Below are positions 16,023 through 25,900 of a DNA stretch of 64,000 nucleotides, piece after piece (position 1 is the first letter of the stretch; each line of letters opens with the position of its first letter). The position numbers and the translations under genes are program-made. The notes under the pieces were generated by a model. That model was not told the origin of the DNA and made no database searches. It was given only the letters and a program-made list of their open reading frames with translations. The DNA is from Pelagerythrobacter marensis (GTDB lineage Bacteria > Pseudomonadota > Alphaproteobacteria > Sphingomonadales > Sphingomonadaceae), in contig NZ_CP011805.1 in NCBI RefSeq assembly GCF_001028625.1, positions 372,001 to 436,000 on the forward strand. The letters are read 5' to 3'.

Positions 16023-18602
16023 ATGAATCTCGAAAAATTCACCGATCGCGCCAAGGGTTTTCTCCAGTCGGCGCAGACCATTGCAATCCGCATGAACCAT
16101 CAGCGGATCAGCCCCGAACACCTGCTCAAGGCCCTGCTGGAGGATAACCAGGGCATGGCTTGGCAGTTGATCGAACGGGCCGGCGGCAATCCGCGGCTGG
16201 CGGTGGACGAGGTTGACGCCGCACTGGGCAAAGTGCCCGCCGTATCCGGGTCGGGCGCGCAGCAGACGCCGGGGCTGGACAATAACGCGGTTCGCCTGCT
16301 CGACCAGGCGGAAAAGCTGGCGGAAAAGGCCGGCGACAGCTTCGTGCCGGTGCAGCGAATCCTCCAAGCGCTGGCGCTTTCTGCCGACAGTGCGGCGGGC
16401 CGCGCGCTCAAGGCAGCCAATGTCGATGCCAAGGGGCTGGAGGCCGCGATCCAGGACGTGACCGGCGGGCGTACCGCCGACAGTTCGGGCGCGGAAGAAA
16501 GCTACGACGCGATGAAGAAATATGCCCGCGACCTGACCCAGGCCGCGCGTGACGGCAAGCTCGACCCCGTGATCGGGCGCGACGAGGAAATCCGCCGCAC
16601 GGTGCAGATCCTCGCCCGGCGGACCAAGAACAATCCCGCGCTGATCGGCGAACCCGGCACCGGCAAGACCGCGATCGCCGAAGGGCTGGCGCTGCGCATC
16701 GCGAACGGCGACGTGCCGGATAGCCTGAAAGGGCGCACGCTGATGTCGCTCGACATGGGCGCGCTGATCGCCGGGGCGAAGTATCGCGGCGAGTTCGAGG
16801 AACGGCTGAAGGCCGTGCTCGACGAAGTGAAGGGCGCAGACGGGCAGATCATCCTGTTCATTGACGAGATGCACACGCTGATCGGCGCCGGCGCGTCGGA
16901 AGGGTCGATGGATGCTTCCAACCTGCTCAAGCCCGCGCTCAGCCGGGGCGAGCTGCACTGCATCGGCGCCACCACGCTCGACGAGTATCAGAAATATGTC
17001 GAGAAGGACCCGGCCCTGCAGCGGCGGTTCCAGTCGGTCTATATCGACGAACCGACGGTGGAGGACACGATCTCCATCCTGCGCGGGATCAAGGACAAGT
17101 ACGAGCTGCATCACGGCGTGCGCATCACCGACGGCGCGATCGTCGCCGCCGCGCAGCTTTCCAACCGCTATATTCAGAACCGTTTCCTGCCCGACAAGGC
17201 GATCGACCTGATGGACGAGGCCGCGAGCCGCATCCGCATGGAAGTGGAAAGCAAGCCGGAAGAGATCGAGGTGCTCGACCGCCGGATCATCCAGCTCAAG
17301 ATCGAGGAGCAGGCGCTGGGCAAGGAAAGCGACCAGGCGTCGAAGGATCGCCTGGCCGCGCTGCGCGAGGAACTGGCCAATCTCGAACAGCAGTCGGGCG
17401 AACTGACCGCGCGCTGGCAGAACGAGCGGGACAAGATCCACGCCGAAAGCCGGCTGAAGGAAGATCTCGACCAGGCGCGGATCGAACTGGAACAGGCGCA
17501 GCGCGCAGGCGACCTCGCGAAGGCGGGCGAGCTATCCTACGGCCGCATTCCCGAGCTGGAGAAGAAGCTGGCGGAAGCGCAGGGTCACACCGAAAATGCG
17601 CTCCTGCGCGAAGAAGTGACGGACGAGGATATCGCGTCGATCGTCAGCCGCTGGACCGGGGTGCCGATCGAAAAGATGCTGGAAGGGGAGCGGGAAAAGC
17701 TGCTCCAGATGGAATCGATCCTCGGCAAGCGGGTGATCGGGCAGGAACAGGCGGTGCAGGCCGTGTCCAAGGCCGTGCGCCGCGCGCGCGCCGGCTTGCA
17801 AGACCCGAACCGGCCGCTCGGCAGCTTCCTGTTCCTCGGCCCCACGGGCGTCGGCAAGACGGAACTGACCAAGGCGCTCGCCGGCTTCCTGTTCGACGAC
17901 GACGATGCTCTCGTACGCATCGATATGAGCGAATTTATGGAAAAACACGCCGTCGCCCGCCTCATCGGCGCCCCCCCGGGCTATGTCGGGTACGAAGAAG
18001 GCGGCGTGCTGACCGAAGCCGTGCGGCGACGCCCCTATCAGGTCGTCCTGTTCGACGAGGTGGAGAAAGCGCACAGCGATGTGTTCAACGTGCTGCTCCA
18101 GGTCCTCGACGACGGCCGGCTGACCGATGGGCAGGGCAGGGTGGTCGATTTCTCGAATACGCTGATCATCCTGACCAGCAACCTCGGCAGCCAGTTCCTG
18201 ACCCAGATCGAGGACGGCGAAGGGGTGGAAAGCGTCGAAAACCAGGTGATGGACGTCGTGCGCGGACATTTCCGGCCCGAGTTCCTCAACCGCCTGGACG
18301 AGATTATCCTGTTCCACCGCCTGGCGGCCGAACACATGGCGCCGATCGTCGATATCCAGGTCGCGCGGGTGCAGAAACTGCTGGCCGACCGCAAGATCAC
18401 GCTCGACCTGACCGACGCCGCCCGCCGCTGGCTGGGCCGCGTGGGATACGATCCCGTCTACGGCGCCCGCCCCCTCAAACGCGCGGTCCAGCGCTATCTG
18501 CAGGACCCGCTGGCGGAAAAACTCCTGGCCGGCGAAGTGCCCGACGGCAGCACGGTCAAGGTCGACGAAGGGGATGGGGAGCTGTCGATGGTTGTGGTGT
18601 GA
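16023..18602 (+). CDS. clpB: ATP-dependent chaperone ClpB
   Basis: The 859-residue protein has the full ClpB layout: two N-domain repeats (about 1-145), AAA+ domain 1 with Walker A GEPGTGKT (near 208) and LFIDEMHTL, a long coiled-coil middle domain (about 410-530, VESKPEEIEVLDRRIIQL), and AAA+ domain 2 with GPTGVGKT (near 606) and VVLFDEVEKAH. It is a hexameric disaggregase that works with DnaK. The ATG at 16023 follows AAGGGATC and matches the usual N terminus MNLEKFTDRA; the in-frame upstream extension is not used. A heat-shock-like promoter lies just upstream. Confidence 0.97.
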   Translation: MNLEKFTDRAKGFLQSAQTIAIRMNHQRISPEHLLKALLEDNQGMAWQLIERAGGNPRLAVDEVDAALGKVPAVSGSGAQQTPGLDNNAVRLLDQAEKLAEKAGDSFVPVQRILQALALSADSAAGRALKAANVDAKGLEAAIQDVTGGRTADSSGAEESYDAMKKYARDLTQAARDGKLDPVIGRDEEIRRTVQILARRTKNNPALIGEPGTGKTAIAEGLALRIANGDVPDSLKGRTLMSLDMGALIAGAKYRGEFEERLKAVLDEVKGADGQIILFIDEMHTLIGAGASEGSMDASNLLKPALSRGELHCIGATTLDEYQKYVEKDPALQRRFQSVYIDEPTVEDTISILRGIKDKYELHHGVRITDGAIVAAAQLSNRYIQNRFLPDKAIDLMDEAASRIRMEVESKPEEIEVLDRRIIQLKIEEQALGKESDQASKDRLAALREELANLEQQSGELTARWQNERDKIHAESRLKEDLDQARIELEQAQRAGDLAKAGELSYGRIPELEKKLAEAQGHTENALLREEVTDEDIASIVSRWTGVPIEKMLEGEREKLLQMESILGKRVIGQEQAVQAVSKAVRRARAGLQDPNRPLGSFLFLGPTGVGKTELTKALAGFLFDDDDALVRIDMSEFMEKHAVARLIGAPPGYVGYEEGGVLTEAVRRRPYQVVLFDEVEKAHSDVFNVLLQVLDDGRLTDGQGRVVDFSNTLIILTSNLGSQFLTQIEDGEGVESVENQVMDVVRGHFRPEFLNRLDEIILFHRLAAEHMAPIVDIQVARVQKLLADRKITLDLTDAARRWLGRVGYDPVYGARPLKRAVQRYLQDPLAEKLLAGEVPDGSTVKVDEGDGELSMVVV

Positions 18603-18709
18603 GCCACCCCTTGCTTTCATGAGATATGTAGCCGGCAAAATGCTTGCTTCTCACCGTCGCAAAAATGCCACAACCTCCTTGCAATCATGCCGCTTGCGTG
18701 GCGTTCCAT

Positions 18710-18738
18710 TTCAATTCAAAGGAAAGTTTGCAATTGAA
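18710..18738. repeat. Inverted repeat upstream of the first TonB-dependent receptor
   Basis: TTCAATT at 18710-18716 and AATTGAA at 18732-18738 form a 7-bp inverted repeat with a 15-base spacer in the 207-base gap before the receptor gene. It is a possible operator. The rest of the gap has no ORF I would support. Confidence 0.35.
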
Positions 18739-18809
18739 TGAATCATTGTGTGCCGTGGTTCTAGCGGGGCGCACAGAGCATGTTTTCCACAATGCATGAG
18801 GGGGCTGTC

Positions 18810-21800
18810 ATGCGCTTACTTGAAATCCGTTCAGCTTTTTCCGCGATCGCGGTTGCACTTTGCGTTGGTGCCAGTGGCACCGCCATTGCTCAGGATGATA
18901 CTGAAGAACAGGTTGGTGCCACACCGGGGGAGGTCAGCCCTGATAGTGGTGAGGTAACTATTGTTGTGACCGGTTCGCGTGTCCGTCGCGATACGTTCAA
19001 CGCGGCTTCGCCGATTGATGTCTTCACCAAGGAGGATGCGGTTCTCGGTGGTGTTGAATCCGCAACCGATCTTCTTCAGAGCAACACTGTCACGTCTGGC
19101 TCGGGCCAGATCAATGATACTTTTGTCGGTTATGTTTCGGACAATGGTCCGGGCGCAGCCACGATCGGTCTTCGTGGCTTCGGTGCATCGCGCACTTTGA
19201 CTCTGCTCAATGGACGCCGTGTTGCGCCCGCCGGTGCCGGCCCGCAGCTGATTGCGGCTGACCTGAATGTTCTTCCGTTGGGCGTCGTGCAACGGATCGA
19301 GGTCCTGCGTGAGGGCGCTTCGGCAGTTTACGGCTCTGATGCTGTTGCAGGCGTCGTCAACATCGTCACCGAAACGGACTATGATGGTGTGACTCTTGAT
19401 TTTTACACCAATCAACCGATTGAGCATGGGGGTGGCGGTCGCACCTATCGTGCCTCCGTTACAGCAGGCAAAACTTTCGATCGAGGGCACATCACGGGTT
19501 CGTTGGAATATCGTGAGCGTACTGGCATGCGGTTCGATGCGCGCAGCGACTTTACCTGTCCGCAGGATGGCTTTGTCGATGCGACGACGGGCGAACCTGT
19601 TGGTCAGCTCATTCCAGGCACGAACGAACTGCGTTGTCACCCCTTCCAGGCCGCTGGCAATGGCACTGCGCAATATTATATGCTCGGTATCGATTATTTT
19701 TCTGGCCAGGTTGGCCGCTTCACTTACAACCAAAATGACCCTGCCAATGCGGATCCGAATACAGGGTTCTCAGTGGATGATTACGATCTCCGTCCGACTC
19801 ATTCAAAAGTCGAAGATCGTGCACATGTCATTCCTCCAATTCAGACGGTCACTGGTTTCATCGATGCGTCTTATGAAGTGACGCCATCAATCGAAGCCTA
19901 TATGGAAGGCCTTTATACCCGTCGTCGTTCGCACTACGATTACTCGTCGCAAATATCTTGGGATGGTGCGCAAACAGGCGCATACATCTATGGTGGGCCG
20001 GATGGGCAGTTTATTCGCGATACCTTTGATGATGGTGTTGTAACCCCATTTTACCCAAATGCGGCCATGACCCAGACGGCTAACGGATATCAGGAACTTC
20101 GCTTCTTCATCGTTCCGCCTTTGCGGCGGTCGAAGCAGGCGGTCGATTATGGTCGCATTCACGGCGGTTTCCGCGGCGACTTGGGTATATCCGATTGGCG
20201 GTTTGACGCGAATTTAATGTACTCAAGAACGGATGCGACCAGTCGGAATCAGAACATTGATTCTCGCCTTCTGCGCAATTCGATCGATGTGGTTCTGGCC
20301 CCCGATGGTACGCCTGCGGAGAACATCACGACTGCGATTCCGGGGCAATTTGGTTATGTCGATGGCGGCAACAACAGTTACACCTGTCGGTCGAATGTCG
20401 ATGGCGGGGGTAACTTCATCGCAGGCTCCGCTTGCGTACCATTCGACCCGTTCAATCCACAATCACTTGCTGGGAACATTCCGCAGAACGTGATGAACTA
20501 CATTTATTTTGACAATGTAGGGAAGACCAAGTTCGACCAGTGGACCGGACAACTCGTGGTCGACGGTTCGTTGTTCGAGCTACCGGGTGGTTCGGCTGGA
20601 TTTGCGCTCGGTTATGAACACCGCCGGGATTACATCAATGATGTTCCGTCGGAAGCATCACAGACCGGTAACGTTTATAATTACTCTTCGTCGGGCATCA
20701 CGACTGGCAAGGACACGGTTAACGAGGTATTTGGGGAATTGGTCCTCCCGTTGCTGGCGAATCGCCCCATGGTCCACGAACTGACGATTGAAGGTTCGGT
20801 TCGCTATACCGACTACAAGACTTATGGTTCGGATTGGACCTACGGTATCCGTGGGCAGTATGCTCCGGTTCCAGAGTTTCGCTTCCGCGGCGGATACCAA
20901 ACTACCTTCCGTGCACCGAATCTTTATGAGCAGTTCGTTGCGGATCAATCCGGCTTCTTCGGTTACGATCCCTGTGATGAATATGTCGTCGGTCTTGATC
21001 CAGCCAGCAATGCCTATCAGAACTGCGATGCCGAAATTGGCGCTGCTAACTTTAACAACGATAGCGACGGCGACGGCGTTCTCGATAACTGGGTTGCCAA
21101 CAGCACACCTCAAACCTTCACAAAGGGCGGTGCGGGCGTTTTGAACGCGGAAACTGGGACAAGCTATGGCTTCGGCGGTGTACTTGATTTGCCATTGGGG
21201 TCATTTTCGAACATCTCGCTTGCGGTTGACTACTGGTACATCAAGGTCGAAGGTCAGGTCGGCCAGCTCGGAACAAGTATTCTTGATCGCTGCTACGATT
21301 CCAGCGATTTCCGCTCAGGAAACTTCTTCTGCACTTTGGTCAGTGCACGTGAGGACTCTCAGAATACCTTGGTGTCGTTCGACGATCCGTATCTGAACAT
21401 CGCTCAGCAGAAGGCTGACGGTATCGACTTTAACCTGCGTTTCGATACGGAACTGGCTGGGGGGCGCTTGGTCGCCCAGGCTCATGCCACACGCAATCTG
21501 TCGATGGTCTATCAGTCTTCTGCAGAAGTTGAGCCAGACGATTATCTCGGCTTGCTGGGTTACCACGGTACAACTGGTGGGCCGAAGTGGGTCGGTTCGT
21601 TTGACCTGCGGTACACCACCTCAGATGAAAAGTGGACGTTCCGTTACGGGGTTGATTACACCGGCAAGATGGACTCGACTGAAGCTCTTCAGTCCGAACC
21701 GATCAATTTCCGCGGTACGACGGTTGTCAGCGATCAGGTTGCAGAGGCTTACTGGGAACACGCACTGTCGATCCAGTACAATTGGGAAGGGCTTGCCAAG

Positions 21801-21965
21801 ATGACGCTCGGAGTGAACAATCTGTTCAACGAGAAGCCGCCAGTGATTGGCAGCTATGGAACGGGTGCCAGCAGCCGTCGTCCAACGATAGGTAACTACT
21901 TCAACTACGGAACCTATGATTTCCTCGGACGTCAGGTGTTCCTGAATGTGACCCGCAGCTTCTGA
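18810..21965 (+). CDS. TonB-dependent outer membrane receptor (first of two)
   Basis: The 1051-residue protein has a signal peptide (to about residue 28, TAIAQ), a TonB-box-like EVTIVVTGSRVRR, a plug domain (about 55-190, ATIGLRGFGASRTLTLLNGRR and VQRIEVLREGASAVYGSDAVAGVVNIV) and a long beta-barrel ending in the aromatic NVTRSF. Such receptors import large substrates with energy from TonB-ExbBD; the substrate is not evident. The start at 18810 is chosen because GAGGGGGC precedes it and it gives a clean signal peptide. Codon use is richer in T- and A-ending codons than in neighbours. An extracellular-loop segment with NDSDGDGVLDNW (near residue 750) resembles a calcium-binding loop. Confidence 0.93.
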   Translation: MRLLEIRSAFSAIAVALCVGASGTAIAQDDTEEQVGATPGEVSPDSGEVTIVVTGSRVRRDTFNAASPIDVFTKEDAVLGGVESATDLLQSNTVTSGSGQINDTFVGYVSDNGPGAATIGLRGFGASRTLTLLNGRRVAPAGAGPQLIAADLNVLPLGVVQRIEVLREGASAVYGSDAVAGVVNIVTETDYDGVTLDFYTNQPIEHGGGGRTYRASVTAGKTFDRGHITGSLEYRERTGMRFDARSDFTCPQDGFVDATTGEPVGQLIPGTNELRCHPFQAAGNGTAQYYMLGIDYFSGQVGRFTYNQNDPANADPNTGFSVDDYDLRPTHSKVEDRAHVIPPIQTVTGFIDASYEVTPSIEAYMEGLYTRRRSHYDYSSQISWDGAQTGAYIYGGPDGQFIRDTFDDGVVTPFYPNAAMTQTANGYQELRFFIVPPLRRSKQAVDYGRIHGGFRGDLGISDWRFDANLMYSRTDATSRNQNIDSRLLRNSIDVVLAPDGTPAENITTAIPGQFGYVDGGNNSYTCRSNVDGGGNFIAGSACVPFDPFNPQSLAGNIPQNVMNYIYFDNVGKTKFDQWTGQLVVDGSLFELPGGSAGFALGYEHRRDYINDVPSEASQTGNVYNYSSSGITTGKDTVNEVFGELVLPLLANRPMVHELTIEGSVRYTDYKTYGSDWTYGIRGQYAPVPEFRFRGGYQTTFRAPNLYEQFVADQSGFFGYDPCDEYVVGLDPASNAYQNCDAEIGAANFNNDSDGDGVLDNWVANSTPQTFTKGGAGVLNAETGTSYGFGGVLDLPLGSFSNISLAVDYWYIKVEGQVGQLGTSILDRCYDSSDFRSGNFFCTLVSAREDSQNTLVSFDDPYLNIAQQKADGIDFNLRFDTELAGGRLVAQAHATRNLSMVYQSSAEVEPDDYLGLLGYHGTTGGPKWVGSFDLRYTTSDEKWTFRYGVDYTGKMDSTEALQSEPINFRGTTVVSDQVAEAYWEHALSIQYNWEGLAKMTLGVNNLFNEKPPVIGSYGTGASSRRPTIGNYFNYGTYDFLGRQVFLNVTRSF

Positions 21966-21990
21966 GTAATCTTTGAAACCCACGAATTGA

Positions 21991-22017
21991 GGGGCGGGAT
22001 TTTCCCGCCCCTTTTTT
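21991..22017 (+). terminator. Intrinsic terminator after the first receptor gene
   Basis: A 9-bp stem (21991-21999 with 22003-22011) with a TTT loop is followed by six T residues. It lies 26 bases after the receptor stop codon. Confidence 0.88.
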
Positions 22018-22150
22018 GACTTGTATATTTTGCCGTATAGTAAACGCATAAGCTGCCCCGAGTCCTGGCGGCTCGCGTGAGTCAGGCCCTCTACTACGAT
22101 CAAGGATGATCGTGCGGCAACAATACGAACTGACAGGTGGGGGAATAGTC

Positions 22151-22405
22151 GATCACTGAACCGCAGCCAGCTGCCGAGCAAGCCGCGCATGGCGTTCCTC
22201 GCGTTGATAATCGACGATTCTCAACGGCTCCTTTGGCGGTTTGGCACGGCTCACTGTGGGCGGAGATACCTGAGCGCTACGATCCTCCTGCAGCCTGCTA
22301 CAACCCGTTCGTGCGCTGGCGCGCAAAAGCCGCCCGGGGCGCATGGGAGACCAGCGGCTGCTGGCCTTCGTTTCCGGCGCATTCGAAAGGGGACTCGATG
22401 ACCGC
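22151..22405 (+). pseudogene. IS5-type DDE transposase remnant (N-terminal part, frameshifted)
   Basis: Read in changing plus-strand frames, this stretch gives ITEP...LPSKPR, then GVPRVDNRR (from 22191), then WHGSLWAEIPERYDPPAACYNPFVRWRAK (to about 22326), and possibly DQRLLAFVSGAFERGLDD after a further shift. That order matches the N-terminal region of IS5-family (IS427-like) transposases, EPLLP-KPRGVPRVDDRR...PWADIPERYGP...CYNRFVRWR. At least two frameshifts separate the blocks, and the catalytic DDE part is missing, so it is a dead fragment. Terminal inverted repeats were not found. The remaining parts of the 616-base gap (21966-22581) hold only the receptor terminator and no supported gene. 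Confidence 0.72.
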
Positions 22406-22581
22406 GGCATCGCCGCGCTACAGTGGGGACAAGCGCTGATCGAAGGGCGGCAATCGGCAATGACAGTCGACCGAACTTCGCTCTATCAGCTCGCCGGCAC
22501 CCACTCCTTTGTGCGCGCGGGGTTCTTCCAGCCGATCTGATCGGCGACAATCCATGTTATCGAGAGGCGAGAATGTTCGCC

Positions 22582-22869
22582 TCAGCCTCCGCTGCACATC
22601 TCAGCGTTGGAGCAGACTCCGGTATTGGTTACCCGACCCGCTTCGTCACGCGTTTCGCGTTCGTGAGCTATCCACTGGGCGCGCGTCATGCAGACACGTT
22701 CGCGCTTGGCTCGCGAACCGGTAACGCGAAACGTTCTGCAAACCTTACGCTCGAGATCTTCCGTGGCTGCAGCCTTGCTGACGGCAGCTGTTTCTGCGGA
22801 ACGAACGGCTTCGCCTTCGGTCGCCGTTCCGCCCTGAATCAAAAGCGCGGTCAAAATCAAAGAAAACAT
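22582..22869 (-). CDS. Small secreted cysteine-containing protein
   Basis: The 95-residue protein begins with a short hydrophobic signal-like segment (MFSLILTALLIQGGTA) and has a conserved-looking C-terminal half: VCRTFRVTGSRAKRERVCMTR, then VCSNAEMC, with four cysteines in two pairs. Similar small proteins with C-x-(n)-TGSR-(n)-VC patterns are common, unnamed, in sphingomonads; that is from memory. AGGAG sits eight bases before the ATG. It lies between an IS remnant and the terminator of the second receptor gene on the same strand. Function unknown. Confidence 0.72.
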   Translation of the reverse strand: MFSLILTALLIQGGTATEGEAVRSAETAAVSKAAATEDLERKVCRTFRVTGSRAKRERVCMTRAQWIAHERETRDEAGRVTNTGVCSNAEMCSGG

Positions 22870-22930
22870 TCGGTCAACTCCTCGTCTCCCCAGCGTTGTA
22901 ACCGGGTTTCACCTCGTTCGCAAATACTAC

Positions 22931-22960
22931 AAAAAAAAGGGGCGGCCGAAGCCGCCCCTT
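22931..22960 (-). terminator. Intrinsic terminator of the second receptor gene
   Basis: On the minus strand an 8-bp stem GGGGCGGC/GCCGCCCC (22939-22946 with 22951-22958) closes a TTCG loop, the stable C(UUCG)G type, and is followed by eight T residues. It lies 25 bases after the receptor stop. Confidence 0.9.
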
Positions 22961-22983
22961 CAAACTCCTGCACAAAATGCAGA

Positions 22984-25900
22984 TTAGAACGTCAGACGCG
23001 CTGTAACAGAGAAACGACGTCCGAGCGGGTCATAGGTCGACGGATAAACGTTGCCGCTGTTGTACGCCGTCGAACCAATGTTGCTGCCGACAACTTTCGG
23101 CTTGTTGTTGAACAGGTTGATGATCCCTGCGGTGAACGAGAAGTTATCCGCTGCACGCCACACGGCGGTCAGATCGAAATAATGCTCGGCAGAGATCGAG
23201 CGGAATTCCGGGTTCGGTACGCAGCCACCCGGGTCCGCGCCTTCGTAATCAGGGCAGCCCTGATCAGCAACCGGCAGCAGAACACCATTATCGTCGCGGT
23301 TTTCCGCTTCGGCAGCCGCGAAGTCATTGGCGAGCTGGATCGGCTCGTACTGAACGCCGTCGATGTAGCGCCACCGCAGCGACAGATCGAAATCGTCGAA
23401 CCGCAGCGTGGTGCGCTGCGTGAACGAGAACTCCGGCTGGATCGACGAGCAGTTGATGCTGTACAGCCCAACGCAATCACGGTTCAGGCCCTGCGGGTCA
23501 TCCTGGTTCGCCTTGAACTCGGACCGGTTGGTCCAGTTGCCGGCGAACCCCAGGTCGAGCCCGGCGAAGCCGAGATCTGTGCTCCAGTTCATGGTCAGAT
23601 CGATACCGTCGGTGAAGAGCCGGCCCTGGTTGGTCAGATTAAGCGGAAGGCCAGGTGTGGTCGCAACGCTCCCGAACAGGTTGCCGGTGGCCGGATTGCG
23701 GCGAATTGCCGTACATGCCGGATTGTTCGGCGAAGGATTGTTGTCGAAGCACGCCGCAAAAACGTCGCCGATGTTCGGTTCCGTAATCGCGTCTTCCAGC
23801 GTGATGTTGTAGTAATCGACCGTCATCGTGAAGTTACGGATGAAGTCCGGCTGGAAGACCGCACCGAGCGTCCACGTTTTCGCGTTTTCGGCATCGAGAT
23901 CCGGGTTGCCGCCGGTGGTCACGTTGACCTGTCCAGCGGGGTCGACCTGAATGTTCCCGATCGAGTTCACCGGAGCGCCCTGCGCCAGGCAGATTGCGCG
24001 AAGGTTGGCGTCGTTAACCGGAGCCGAACCTGAGCACGGATCGGTGCCGAAGTTGTCCAGGCCGGTCGTGGGAACGTCGAACAGTTCTTCGATGTTCGGC
24101 GCACGCGTCACGCTCTGATAACCACCGCGAACCTGGAAGCTCGGGATCGGCGACCATGTACCGCCGACTTTCCAGGTATACTCGGTACCGGTGGTCGAAT
24201 AGTCGGAGATACGTCCGCCAAGTTCCAGCGTCAGTTCATCGGCGAACGCGGTTCCGCGAGCGAGCGGAACGATGAGCTCACCGAAGACTTCCTTGACGTC
24301 ATACGAACCTTCGGTATCGGGCGCTGCTGCCCCGTTACCGAGCACTTCGCCAGGCGTCTGCGACAGAAGATCGGAGCGGCTGAACGCGTAATAGTCGCGA
24401 TACTCGCCGCCCAGCGCGATGCTGATCGGCTCCGAAGAAATGCCGAATCCGAGATCGCCGGCAATAAACGCCTGAACCTGGCTCAGTTCGGCGCCTTCGG
24501 TTCCGCTGTTCCCAACGTCGAGGAAATCGCGAACCGCAGGCGTCAGGCTGCCGAGCGGACCGAACAGATCGATCGGGACACAGCCATTGCTCGTGTCGAG
24601 GCATTCGTTCGGATCGGTGGCGAGCACAGCCTGCTGGAGGCGGGTCAGCGTACCATTGCCGGACTGACGAGAAACATTTTCGCTCTCACCATAAGCTCCG
24701 AAGACTTCCCAATCCAGAGTGTCGGTCAGAGGGCCACGCGCGCCGGCCTTCACCTGGAACAGACGGGTGCGATAGTCGTTCAGGCGCGGGCCGAACTCGA
24801 CAAAGCGACGACCGTAATCGAGACCGACCGTCCGGTAGTTTGGATCGTTGGGATCGGTTGCCGTCGCTGCAGCGTCGCATTCTGCCTGCGAGAAGAGGCG
24901 TTGCGTACCTGGGGCGTCTCCATCGGTATCAAAGCCGCAGATCTGATTCCGGATGCCATCGCCCATGAAGGGGTTGGAGAGCGGCGTGTCCAGAACATTG
25001 CGGAACGTGCCAGACGGCGCAATGATCGTCGAGGTCGTGCTTTGCACGAACATGCCTTCGGTGAACACTTCGATCGCGTCAGATACTTCATAGCGCGCCG
25101 CGCCGTAGAGGCGGTACTGCTTCAGCGGCGTCTGATAGACATTGTACGGATTGAAGTTGAACGGCTCGTAGAACGGAACCAGCGAGTCGCCCTGCACCTG
25201 CAGCGTGCCACTGGTGGTGCCCGGAACTGTGATCACACTCGGCACGGCGGTGGACGAGCCACCTGCGTTGCCGCTGAACGAGCTAATATTGTTTACGCCA
25301 TAGGGGCGGTCGCCCTGAAACACAGCATCGCGATTGGTGTAGCCGACGGCAAAAACGGCATTGCCGCGACCGTCCGCAAAGTTGCCGCCGACCAGCAAAT
25401 CGGCACGGAAGGTGTGACCGTCACCCTCTTCGGTAATCTGGTTGCTGAGCGAAAGGTCGACGCCTTCGAAATCGCTCTTCGTAACGAAGTTGACAACGCC
25501 GGAAATGGCGTCCGCACCATAGGCCGCACCCGCGCCGCCGGTCAGAACATCCATGCGCTCAAGAAGAGCAACGGGAATGACGTCGATATTGGTCAGGCCG
25601 TTCAGGCCCTGGGGAACAAGGCGGGTGCCGTTCAGCAGGACGAGATTGCGATTTTCACCCAGGCCGCGGAGATTGACGTAAGTCGCACCACCATTGCCGT
25701 TGTTCACATTGGAACCGACGCTGGGAACGAGCCCGGGAATCTGCCGAAGCGATTCTTCCGGCGTGTTGGCCTGCTGAAGGCCGAGCTCTTCGCTGGTCAC
25801 GACAGCGACGGGGCTGGCGTTTTCCAGGTTCGGGTTCTGAATGCGCGAGCCGGTGACGACGATCGTCTGACCGGTCTGAGCCTGAGCTCCTGCTTCGCTA

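Noticed and set aside
22423..24033. Long plus-strand open frame (over 500 codons) opposite the second receptor
   Set aside because: It is an antisense shadow of a GC-rich gene; its product is Arg/Val-rich without domains, and the minus-strand receptor explains the DNA fully.
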